DNA of 8,671 nt, from NCBI GenBank assembly GCA_012510515.1, contig JAAZHW010000090.1, forward strand, positions 1 through 8,671, given 5' to 3'. Positions 1 through 6,314 of this stretch are shown in pieces. Position 1 is the stretch's first letter; each line of letters starts with the position of its first letter. The stretch is from Parcubacteria group bacterium (GTDB lineage: Bacteria; Patescibacteriota; Minisyncoccia; UBA6257; JAAZHW01). The notes under the pieces are model-generated. The model worked only from the letters and a program-made list of their open reading frames with translations, had not been told where the DNA came from and did no database searches. The position numbers and the translations under genes are program-made.

Positions 1-123
1 GTTCGTTCGCCCAGCGTGCTCACTCACTGAATTGTTCGCTCGCTCTTCATTCTTTTTGAATCAAAAAGAATGAAACCATGCCCGCTCGCTTCACAAATTC
101 AGCCAGAAGTTATTGAGTTAAAC
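1..123. repeat. MITE-like palindromic element, left end cut off by window edge
   Basis: This is a gene-free, GC-richer block. Its right end (101-123) is the reverse complement of 7650-7672 at 22 of 23 positions, with 19 exact (105-123 against 7650-7668, gtttaactcaataacttct). Positions 1-37 are identical to 7675-7711 in direct orientation. Placing the two copies together gives an intact element of about 148 bp, with 23-bp terminal inverted repeats and a central palindrome (47-73); the first 25 bp would lie left of the window. No coding capacity is visible. That architecture resembles a non-autonomous MITE or a large REP-type element. The assignment is inference, because no transposase and no target-site duplication can be seen. 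Confidence 0.6.
47..73. repeat. perfect 27-nt palindrome at the centre of the element
   Basis: The 13-nt arm tcattctttttga (47-59) is exactly complementary to 61-73, around a single central A at 60. The outer sequence pairs only partly (ctgaatt near 27-34 with the aattcag at 95-101), so a longer imperfect stem is possible. The palindrome lies about midway between the inferred ends of the repeat at 1-123. Confidence 0.7.
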
Positions 124-132
124 TGAATCAAG

Positions 133-247
133 TATCATTGTACTGAAATCCATGGGATCCTTCACTGCGTTCAGGATGACTGCTGTTTTTTAATGTCATC
201 CTGAGAGCGAAGCTCGAAGGATCCCTCGGCTTTTAGCATTGTGCGGC
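133..247. repeat. tandem hairpin repeat, unit 1
   Basis: The unit begins with tatcattg (133-140) and ends with cggcttttagcattgtgc plus three bases (227-247). Its core is a long imperfect hairpin. gggatccttc (154-163) and tcaggatgac (171-180) pair with gaaggatccc (216-225) and gtcatcctga (194-203), around a T-rich loop. Positions 216-256 match 357-397 of the next unit at 37 of 41 positions. This looks like a dispersed REP-like intergenic family rather than a gene regulatory site. Confidence 0.65.
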
Positions 248-388
248 TATCATTGCTATGGATGGGATTCTTCTCTACTCGCCATAGGCGGGGTTTCACT
301 CAGAATGACCCGCTTTTTAGTGTCATCCTGAATGTAGCCTGCCCGCCAAGGCGGGTGAAGGATCCCGCGGCTTTTAGCATTGTGCAAC
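248..388. repeat. tandem hairpin repeat, unit 2, with a partial third start
   Basis: This unit has the same design as the one at 133-247. It starts with tatcattg (248-255). The outer arm begins gggattcttc (264) and pairs with gaaggatccc (357-366). The inner arm tcagaatgac (300-309) pairs with gtcatcctga (322-331). Both arms carry GC-rich insertions (the 3' one holds gcccgccaaggcgggt, 341-356), making it longer than unit 1. The unit ends with the same cggcttttagcattgtgc (368-385). A third start, tatcactgc, follows at 389-397 and is abandoned just before the promoter at 408. Confidence 0.65.
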
Positions 389-407
389 TATCACTGCCGT
401 AGTATCT

Positions 408-435
408 TTGACAAATTTTTATTTTAAAGTAAAAT
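408..435 (+). promoter_or_regulatory. sigma70-type promoter for the zinc-ribbon gene
   Basis: A consensus -35 TTGACA (408-413) is followed after 16 bp by TAAAAT (430-435), which matches the -10 consensus at 5 of 6 positions. Transcription would start near 442, giving a leader of roughly 80 nt before the GTG at 521. The promoter sits directly after the last repeat fragment, so the repeat block ends where regulation begins. Confidence 0.7.
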
Positions 436-520
436 GAATTTATTACAACAAGGTCGTAAAAGACGTTTTATCAAATTTAGTTATTTTTACCAATAACAAT
501 AGTCAATAAAACGAACATTA

Positions 521-748
521 GTGGAACAAAGAAATAATTTCGGGGGAGAAGAGAAACAAATGTTTCATCCTAACGAAGGAGAAAAGTGGATTTGCGCTGA
601 ATGTGGCGCAGAAATTACTGAATTACCATTTGACCCTCGAAGAGACGAAAATGGAGTAATTAGCGGAAAACTTTATTGTCACGATTGTCATAAAAAAAGA
701 CAATCTCAATTTAGAAATAGACAAGGAGGTTATAACAGAAGATACTAA
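521..748 (+). CDS. small four-cysteine zinc-ribbon protein
   Basis: The product is a 75-residue protein with two CxxC pairs: C25/C28 (CAEC) and C53/C56 (CHDC), separated by 24 residues. The first pair is followed by ITELPFDP. This resembles the small CxxC-x17-CxxC zinc-ribbon proteins (TIGR04272-like) common in CPR bacteria, but with a longer loop. Four cysteines probably bind one zinc ion. The tail is rich in Arg, Gln, Gly and Tyr (RNRQGGYNRRY), which suits nucleic-acid binding, though no function is established. The GTG at 521 is kept because NNFGG before the core is, as I recall, typical of related proteins, and TAG at 500-502 blocks further extension. The alternative is the ATG at 560 (62 residues), which has a purine-rich stretch upstream and keeps all four cysteines. 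The gene is monocistronic, with its own promoter and a strong terminator. Confidence 0.8.
   Translation: MEQRNNFGGEEKQMFHPNEGEKWICAECGAEITELPFDPRRDENGVISGKLYCHDCHKKRQSQFRNRQGGYNRRY
542..548 (+). promoter_or_regulatory. possible ribosome binding site for the internal ATG at 560
   Basis: GGGGGAG ends 11 nt before the ATG at 560 and is the only Shine-Dalgarno-like stretch before a plausible start in the window. It could indicate that the zinc-ribbon protein starts at 560 rather than 521. It is also simply the codons of GGE, so the call is weak. Confidence 0.3.
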
Positions 749-765
749 AACTACTCTTTAAAAAA

Positions 766-793
766 ATATCTGCCAACTGGCAGATATTTTTTT
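766..793 (+). terminator. intrinsic terminator after the zinc-ribbon gene
   Basis: The core stem atatctgcca (766-775) pairs with tggcagatat (778-787) around a 2-nt centre. It is extended by A residues on the left pairing with the T run on the right (to about 760/793). Seven T residues follow at 787-793. Since the 5' side is an A run, the structure could also terminate transcription on the opposite strand. It cleanly separates the small gene from the operon that starts at 857. Confidence 0.88.
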
Positions 794-808
794 AATTTTT
801 AAATGAGT

Positions 809-814
809 TATAAT
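809..814 (+). promoter_or_regulatory. putative -10 element of the division operon
   Basis: A perfect TATAAT lies 42 nt before the ATG at 857, giving a predicted leader of about 36 nt. The -35 region would fall in the T tract of the preceding terminator (about 786-791) and has no good TTGACA match, so the promoter is supported mainly by its -10 and its position. Because the upstream terminator is strong, the operon needs a promoter here. Confidence 0.5.
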
Positions 815-856
815 TATAAAGAATAATAATTCTATTAAAAATTTTAAATAAACAAT

Positions 857-2440
857 ATGAAAATTTTAATAAAAAACGGGACAATTTTAAATGGTTTGGG
901 CGGAGCTGAACAAAAGGGTGATATTTTAATTGAAAACGAAATAATAAAAAAGATTGAAACAGAAAAACCTCTTAAAGAAAAAGCGGATAAAATAATTGAC
1001 GCTACTAATTATTTTGTTTGTCCGGGATTCATTGATATAAACAACGAATCCGACCATTATTTAACCTTGTTTAATTATTCTGAGCAAGAAAGCGCGCTTT
1101 TTCAAGGAATTACAACAATAATTATTGGTAATAATGGTTGCTCAATGGCGCCAGTTTTTAAGGAAAGTTTAGAAACTTTGCGCAAGTGGAGTTCGCTTAA
1201 AATAAACATTAATTGGCAAGCAATGAATGATTTTTTTAGCCAAATGAAAAAAACAAGGCCATTTGTAAACATTGCTAGTTTGGTTGGTCATTCAACAATT
1301 AAACGAGGAATTACAGATGATGAATTTAGAGATTTGATTGATGAAGAATTAGAGCAACTAAAGAATTTAATTGATAAAAGCTTAATGGAAGGAGCGGCTG
1401 GAATTTCTTGTGGATTAAAATATATTCATAATAGTCAAGTTTCTTTTGCTGAATTGCTTATATTGGCTCAATTAGCCAAAAGGCATAATAAAGTTTTGTT
1501 TTTACAATTACGCGATCAGAAGAATGCTCTTATATCATCGGTTGAAGAAATAGAATCATTGACAGAAACATTGGGAATAGAAAATTGCCCCAAAATAGAA
1601 ATTACTCATTTTTATGCTTATAAAGAAAATATTGATGAATTGTGGCAAGCTGTTTTTTTAATTCAAAAATTAAAAGAACGAGGTTTAGATATTAATTTTG
1701 ATTTATTGCCTTTTACTTTAATCAACAATCCAATGTATTTATATTTTCCAGACTGGTTTCGTTATGGTAGTTTAAAAACTATGATTAATAATTTAAAAAA
1801 TAAAAATATTGTTAAAAGAATTTTTGATGATTTCAAACAAAATAAATATGATTTTTCTAAAATGATTATTTCTTCCAATCAAAATAATATCCCATTTATT
1901 AATGGCAAAAGCATTGCTTATTTGGCCAAAGAAAGGGAAATTACACCCGAAGAAATGTTTGTGGAAATTTTTAGAATGACCAACGGTGAAGCCGTTGTTT
2001 TATCTGATGATCTTTCTTTGCCAGAAACATTGGGATTAATGGAATCAAATTTAAGTATTATTTCCACGCACAATCCAACTTTAAATTATCATAATTTTGA
2101 TTTTTTGCCTCATCCAGCTTCTTTTAATACTTTCCCGCGATTTTTAGCTTTTGTTAAAGAAAATAAAATTTCCATTTCTTTTTCCCAAGCAATCAGAAAA
2201 ATTACTTTTGAACCGGCCTTAAAATTAAAACTCAATAAAAGAGGATTAATTTTAAAAAATTATTTTGCCGATGTAGTAATTTTTAATCCTGACGAAATAA
2301 CTTCCGATTTTAATTTTTCAAATATTAATCAAAAACCCAAAGGAATAAAATTTGTTATTGTTAATGGAGAAATTATTGTTGATAATGGAAATTTAAATAA
2401 AATTCCTAATGGTCGGATATTGGAAATATCTAAAAAATGA
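857..2440 (+). CDS. amidohydrolase of the D-aminoacylase type, probably with a degenerate active site
   Basis: The 527 residues cover the whole family fold. The N-terminal strand region (KILIKNGTILNG, IDAT at 47-50) leads into CPGFID (55-60). Then come the barrel, SLVGHSTIKRG (141-151), GISCGLKYI (182-190), HPASFNTFPR (419-428) and a C-terminal region with KRGLI and FADVVIFNPDE (470-480). N-acyl-D-amino-acid deacylases share these and use a zinc site to release D-amino acids. Here the usual HxH after PGFID reads N62-N-E64. The usual GNCG cysteine is N93, with a cysteine at C95 instead. The usual His before R-D is Q217, and the catalytic Asp of the SDG motif appears to be T404. Only H251 of the classical set remains. 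It is therefore likely a pseudoenzyme or an enzyme with an altered metal centre. No signal peptide is seen, so it is probably cytoplasmic. It is the first operon gene, and its TGA overlaps the ftsW start by 4 nt. The family is clear and the activity is doubtful. Confidence 0.85.
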   Translation: MKILIKNGTILNGLGGAEQKGDILIENEIIKKIETEKPLKEKADKIIDATNYFVCPGFIDINNESDHYLTLFNYSEQESALFQGITTIIIGNNGCSMAPVFKESLETLRKWSSLKININWQAMNDFFSQMKKTRPFVNIASLVGHSTIKRGITDDEFRDLIDEELEQLKNLIDKSLMEGAAGISCGLKYIHNSQVSFAELLILAQLAKRHNKVLFLQLRDQKNALISSVEEIESLTETLGIENCPKIEITHFYAYKENIDELWQAVFLIQKLKERGLDINFDLLPFTLINNPMYLYFPDWFRYGSLKTMINNLKNKNIVKRIFDDFKQNKYDFSKMIISSNQNNIPFINGKSIAYLAKEREITPEEMFVEIFRMTNGEAVVLSDDLSLPETLGLMESNLSIISTHNPTLNYHNFDFLPHPASFNTFPRFLAFVKENKISISFSQAIRKITFEPALKLKLNKRGLILKNYFADVVIFNPDEITSDFNFSNINQKPKGIKFVIVNGEIIVDNGNLNKIPNGRILEISKK

Positions 2441-3558
2441 ATCTTAGTACTAAAAAAATAGGTAATATCTTTACTTGGAATACTCTGGCTTTAGTAGTAA
2501 TAGGAATTTTATGTCTTTTGAGCGCCTCAATGATTTTAGCTAAAACTGAATTTAATGACCCTTATTATTATGTTAAACAGCAATTAGTAAAAGGTGTTTT
2601 AATTGGCGTTATTGGTTTTTTAGTGACTTTTTTTATTCCTTATAAAGTTTATAAAAAATTATCACCATTAATTTTTGTTTTAGCGATTATTTTATTAATT
2701 TTACTATTTACTCCATTAGGATTAGAAATCAATGGGGCGCGTCGCTGGCTTGATTTAGGATTTATAAGTTTTCAACCAAATGAAATTTTAAAAATTGCTT
2801 TTATAATGTATTTAAGTTTTTGGCTTTCTCAAAAGACTCCGAAGGAAAAAAACTCTTTTGGAACAGTAATTGCTTTTATTGTTTTTTTAGGATTGGTAGG
2901 ATTTTTAATGATTTCACAACCAGCAACGAGCGCTTTTTTTATTTTAGCTGCCACTGCTTTTATTATCTATTTTTTAAGTGGTATAAAAATTCACTATCTT
3001 TTTTTAACTATTTTGATTATTGGAATACTTTTAGTTGGGAGTTTTTTGGGTTTAAAAAAATTTTATCCCGATGATTATCGTTTAGTGCGTATATCTAGTT
3101 TTTTGAATTCTGAGCAAAATATGGATGTTTTGGGAAAAGATTATCAAGTTAATCAATCAATTGTAGCAATTGGTTCTGGAGGTTTAAGTGGTGTTGGTTT
3201 TGGCAATGCCGTTAGTAAATATAATAATTATTTACCCGAACCAATTGGCGATTCAATTTTTGCTATTATTGCTCAAGAATTTGGGCTACTGGGAAGTGTT
3301 GGTTTAATTTTGATGTATTTGGGATTATTGATTGAAGGATTTCAAATTAGTAAAAGCTGTTCCGATGAATTTGGAAAATTATTAAGTTTTGGCATTGTGG
3401 TTTTGCCGTTTATTCAAATGGTTGTTCATATTGGTGCCTTAACAAAAATTTTTCCTTTAACTGGCCAACCCCTTCCATTTATTAGTTATGGTGGTACTAA
3501 TTTAGCTATTCTTTTGACATCTTTCGGAATAGTTGTTAATATATCTAAATATAGCTAA
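2437..3558 (+). CDS. ftsW: FtsW-type SEDS peptidoglycan glycosyltransferase
   Basis: This 373-residue polytopic membrane protein (about 10 hydrophobic segments) is of normal core length for the SEDS family. SEDS proteins polymerise lipid II into glycan strands, working with a class B PBP; FtsW does so at the septum. Visible motifs are NGARRWLDLG (99-108), FQPNE (112-116, usually QPSE), GSGGLSGVGFG (246-256) and LPEPIGDSIFA (266-276). D272 lies in the last and corresponds to the catalytic aspartate of the FtsW/RodA extracellular loop. LTGQPLPFISYGGT (341-354) follows near the C-terminus. One deviation is SQPAT (160-164), where the family usually has QPD. RodA is the alternative; murG directly downstream favours FtsW. 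The ATG overlaps the preceding stop (ATGA, 2437-2440), implying coupled translation. No Shine-Dalgarno is visible. I see no long cytoplasmic tails, so partner contacts are probably minimal. Confidence 0.93.
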   Translation: MNLSTKKIGNIFTWNTLALVVIGILCLLSASMILAKTEFNDPYYYVKQQLVKGVLIGVIGFLVTFFIPYKVYKKLSPLIFVLAIILLILLFTPLGLEINGARRWLDLGFISFQPNEILKIAFIMYLSFWLSQKTPKEKNSFGTVIAFIVFLGLVGFLMISQPATSAFFILAATAFIIYFLSGIKIHYLFLTILIIGILLVGSFLGLKKFYPDDYRLVRISSFLNSEQNMDVLGKDYQVNQSIVAIGSGGLSGVGFGNAVSKYNNYLPEPIGDSIFAIIAQEFGLLGSVGLILMYLGLLIEGFQISKSCSDEFGKLLSFGIVVLPFIQMVVHIGALTKIFPLTGQPLPFISYGGTNLAILLTSFGIVVNISKYS

Positions 3559-3586
3559 TTTTATAGTTTTTATTTATTTATTTAAT

Positions 3587-4807
3587 ATGTCTAAAAACGA
3601 AGAAATTGTTTTAAGAGAATTAAAATTAAAAATTGTTTTAGCGGGCGGAGGAACAGGAGGGCATATTTACCCTTTAATTGCTGTTTATCGAAATTTAAAA
3701 AAGATAACTGATCAACGATTAGTTAATTTAGATGCTACTTTCATTGGCGCTGATACTTTTGATGAAAAAGTTTTTACTGATGAAAATATTAAAGTAATTA
3801 AAATTTTTAGTGGTAAATGGCGTAATTATTTTTCGCTTCTTAATTTTTTAGATATTTTTAAAATCATTTTTGGCATTTTTCAGAGTTTATGGTATTTGTG
3901 GAAAGTGATGCCAGATATGATTTTTAGCAAAGGTGGCTATGGGGCTTTGCCAGTAGTTATTGCTGGATTTCTTTTGGGTATTCCTATTATTGAACATGAA
4001 TCTGATACAATACCGGGTAAAAGTAATAAAATTGCCGCTAGTTTAGCCAAAAAAATAATTGTTTCTTTTTCTTCAACTAAAAATTATTTTCCGCCCGAAA
4101 AAGCTGTGGTTATTGGTAATCCCATCAGAGAATCTATTTTGAATAATAAAATTAATCAAAAAGAGGGCAAAAAATATTTTAATTTTTTACTTGATAAACC
4201 CGTTGTTTTATTTTTGGGAGGTTCACAAGGTAGTCAGAGAATAAATGATTTGGTTCTTGATAGTATTGAAGGTTTATTAAAAAATGATATTCAAATTATT
4301 CATCAAACGGGTCCTAAAAATTTTAAGCAAGTATTTTTAGAAGCAAAAGTAATTTTAGAATTTTTACCACCGCCTTATCCAAGTTTTTATCAATGTAAAG
4401 AATTTTTAAACGAAAAAGATTATCTTAATGCTTTAGTCGCGGCTGATTTAATAGTTGCTCGAGCTGGTAGTGGTACTATTTTTGAAATTGCTGCTTCGCA
4501 AAAACCGGCTATTTTAATTCCTTTACCCGAAGCGGCTCACAATCATCAAAAAATGAATGCGATTGAATATGCTCGCTATGGAGGAGCTATTGTTTTAGAA
4601 GAAGAAAACGCTACTCCCAACATTTTAATAAAAACTATTTTAGATATTTTACAAAACGAAGATAAAAAAAACGTAATGATAAATAGCGCTAAATTATTTA
4701 TAAAAAGAAATGCTGCTGAAGAAATTGCGAAAGAAATTCTTTTAACTCTTGATTTAGTCGATTTAGCCGTTGATTATAATAATAATCAAATTAATAAAAA
4801 TGAGTGA
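3587..4807 (+). CDS. murG: MurG, UDP-GlcNAc:lipid I N-acetylglucosaminyltransferase
   Basis: MurG adds GlcNAc to lipid I at the inner face of the membrane, making lipid II, the substrate of the FtsW protein encoded just upstream. The 406 residues show the GT28 signatures. The N-terminal Rossmann domain starts with the glycine-rich GGGTGGHIYP (20-29). SKGGYGALP (114-122) and EHESDTIPGKSNK (136-148) follow. The C-terminal domain opens with FLGGSQGSQRIND (209-221) and holds the donor-binding ARAGSGTIFE (291-300, E300) and NHQKMNA (319-325, Q321 and N324). The protein is somewhat longer than typical MurG (about 355), mostly from a region near 253-280 and a polar tail. I chose the ATG at 3587, 28 nt after ftsW. 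The frame stays open to a TTG at 3533, but that would add a hydrophobic stretch before the conserved start. Its end overlaps gltX by 8 nt. Confidence 0.93.
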   Translation: MSKNEEIVLRELKLKIVLAGGGTGGHIYPLIAVYRNLKKITDQRLVNLDATFIGADTFDEKVFTDENIKVIKIFSGKWRNYFSLLNFLDIFKIIFGIFQSLWYLWKVMPDMIFSKGGYGALPVVIAGFLLGIPIIEHESDTIPGKSNKIAASLAKKIIVSFSSTKNYFPPEKAVVIGNPIRESILNNKINQKEGKKYFNFLLDKPVVLFLGGSQGSQRINDLVLDSIEGLLKNDIQIIHQTGPKNFKQVFLEAKVILEFLPPPYPSFYQCKEFLNEKDYLNALVAADLIVARAGSGTIFEIAASQKPAILIPLPEAAHNHQKMNAIEYARYGGAIVLEEENATPNILIKTILDILQNEDKKNVMINSAKLFIKRNAAEEIAKEILLTLDLVDLAVDYNNNQINKNE

Positions 4808-6299
4808 GAAAATAAAAACAATTTCTAAAGAAATAAAAAATCCTCGAGTGCGCATCGCTCCTTCGCCAACCGGTTATTTTCATATTGGAACAGCGCGTAC
4901 AGCTTTGTTTAATTATTTGGTTGCTAGAAAATATAATGGTAAATTTATTTTAAGAATAGAAGATACTGATAAAGAGCGTTCCAAAAAGGAATACGAAGAA
5001 GATATTTTAGAAAATTTAAAATGGTTAAAACTTTTTTGGGATGAGGGGATAGAGGTTGATGGTCCTTATGGTCCATATAGACAAAGTGAGCGTTTAGATA
5101 TTTACGAAAAATATTTAAAAGAATTAATTAATAAAGGATTGGCCTATTATTGTTTTTGTACAGTAGAAGAATTGGAATATAAAAGACAGGAAATGATGAG
5201 TAGGGGAGAAGCGCCTCGTTATGATGGTCATTGTCGTAATTTATCACAAGAAGAAATAGAAGAAAAATTAAAAAATAAAACGCCCTATGTTATTCGTCTT
5301 AAAATGCCCGAAAAAGAAATAATTATATCCGATTTAATTAGAGGAAAAGTAAAATTTAATACTAAATTAATAGGGGATTTTATTATTGCCAAGGGATTAC
5401 GTAATCCATTATATAATTTTAGCGTTGTTGTTGATGATTATGAAATGCATATTAATTATGTAATTCGTGGTGAAGAACATTTACCTAATACGCCTAGACA
5501 AATTGCTATTTATGAAGCTTTTGGCTGGGAGCCGCCAATTTTTGCTCATTTGCCTTTGATTTTAAATCCTGATAGAAGTAAAATGTCTAAACGTTTTGGT
5601 GATGTGGCGATGAAAGATTTTAGAAAGAAGGGTTATCTCCCAGAAGCAATTATAAATTTTTTGGTTTTTTTAGGTTGGCATCTTCCCGAAAAAAATGGTG
5701 AAACAATTAATGAAATTCTTACTCTTGATGAAATTATTGAACAATTTGATTTTTTCCGAATTCAAAAAGCCGGAGCAATATTTAATATTGATAAGTTAGA
5801 TTGGATAAATGCTGAATACATAGAGCGATTACCAATAGACGAATTAACATCGTATGCCGTACCATTTTTAACAGAAAAATTTGGTGAAAACATTTTAACT
5901 GATATTGAATTTATTAAAAAAATTATTGAAACTCATCGTCAAAGAATAAAAACACTAGCGGAATTGCCAGAAATAGCTTCTTATTTCTTTATTTTACCTG
6001 ATTATGATGTTAGTTTATTATATTGGCAAAATATGACCAAAGATGAATTAATTTCCAATCTTGACTTTATTTATAAATTATTTCTTAATTTAGATAATAA
6101 ACTTTTTACTAAACAGCAATTGGAAGCCATTATTATGCCCGAGGTTGAGAAAAGGGGGAGGGGAAATGTTTTGTGGCCATTAAGAGTAGCTTTAAGTGGT
6201 TCTAAAAATTCTGCTGGTCCTTTTGAAATTATGGAAGTTTTAGGAAAATCCGAAACATTAAAACGAATTGCCAATGCTTTAAATAAATTAAATAATTAA
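4800..6299 (+). CDS. gltX: glutamyl-tRNA synthetase
   Basis: This class I aminoacyl-tRNA synthetase charges tRNA(Glu), and possibly tRNA(Gln) if the host uses the GatCAB route, which cannot be decided here. The 499 residues are of normal bacterial length. The catalytic core has PSPTGYFHIGTARTALFNY (21-39, the HIGH signature as HIGT) and RIEDTD (52-57). The tRNA/ATP region has RGEEHLPNTPRQ (223-234), and the KMSKS loop reads DRSKMSKRFGD (258-268). C118, C120, Y141 and C145 form a pattern like the zinc-binding insertion of some GluRS. The anticodon-binding C-terminus is intact (LWPLRVALSG, 458-467; SAGPFEI, 471-477). The ATG at 4800 is chosen because it overlaps the murG stop (ATGAGTGA) and sits shortly before the conserved PRVRIAPSPTG. 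A further in-frame extension would use a non-ATG start and add only a poly-Ile stretch. Placement in a cell-wall operon is unusual. Confidence 0.96.
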   Translation: MSEKIKTISKEIKNPRVRIAPSPTGYFHIGTARTALFNYLVARKYNGKFILRIEDTDKERSKKEYEEDILENLKWLKLFWDEGIEVDGPYGPYRQSERLDIYEKYLKELINKGLAYYCFCTVEELEYKRQEMMSRGEAPRYDGHCRNLSQEEIEEKLKNKTPYVIRLKMPEKEIIISDLIRGKVKFNTKLIGDFIIAKGLRNPLYNFSVVVDDYEMHINYVIRGEEHLPNTPRQIAIYEAFGWEPPIFAHLPLILNPDRSKMSKRFGDVAMKDFRKKGYLPEAIINFLVFLGWHLPEKNGETINEILTLDEIIEQFDFFRIQKAGAIFNIDKLDWINAEYIERLPIDELTSYAVPFLTEKFGENILTDIEFIKKIIETHRQRIKTLAELPEIASYFFILPDYDVSLLYWQNMTKDELISNLDFIYKLFLNLDNKLFTKQQLEAIIMPEVEKRGRGNVLWPLRVALSGSKNSAGPFEIMEVLGKSETLKRIANALNKLNN

Positions 6300-6314
6300 T
6301 AATTAACGAATAAA

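Noticed and set aside
133..397. CRISPR array
   Set aside because: There are only two or so units of unequal length, the repeats are long hairpins with diverged arms, there are no uniform spacers, and no cas genes are present.
723..730. AAGGAGGT as a Shine-Dalgarno site
   Set aside because: It encodes QGG near the end of the zinc-ribbon protein and no start codon with an open frame follows at a suitable distance before the terminator.
2820..3074. Open frame inside ftsW in another frame
   Set aside because: It lies wholly within the conserved SEDS coding sequence, and its Phe/Tyr/Ser-rich product is what the AT-rich frame would give by chance.
3533..3586. TTG start extending MurG by 18 residues
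   Set aside because: It would overlap ftsW by 26 nt and add a hydrophobic segment not known in MurG; ATG 3587 begins shortly before the conserved GGGTGGH region.
4770..4799. Upstream extension of gltX
   Set aside because: It needs a non-ATG start and adds a poly-Ile stretch; ATG 4800 overlapping the murG stop is the usual coupled arrangement.
857..4807. Alternative genetic code (UGA as Gly)
   Set aside because: TGA ends the genes at 2440 and 4807 exactly where neighbouring starts and family ends predict, and no in-frame TGA interrupts a conserved domain.
6071..6274. Minus-strand open frame inside gltX
   Set aside because: It is antisense to the conserved anticodon-binding end of gltX, with no promoter, ribosome site or recognisable domain.
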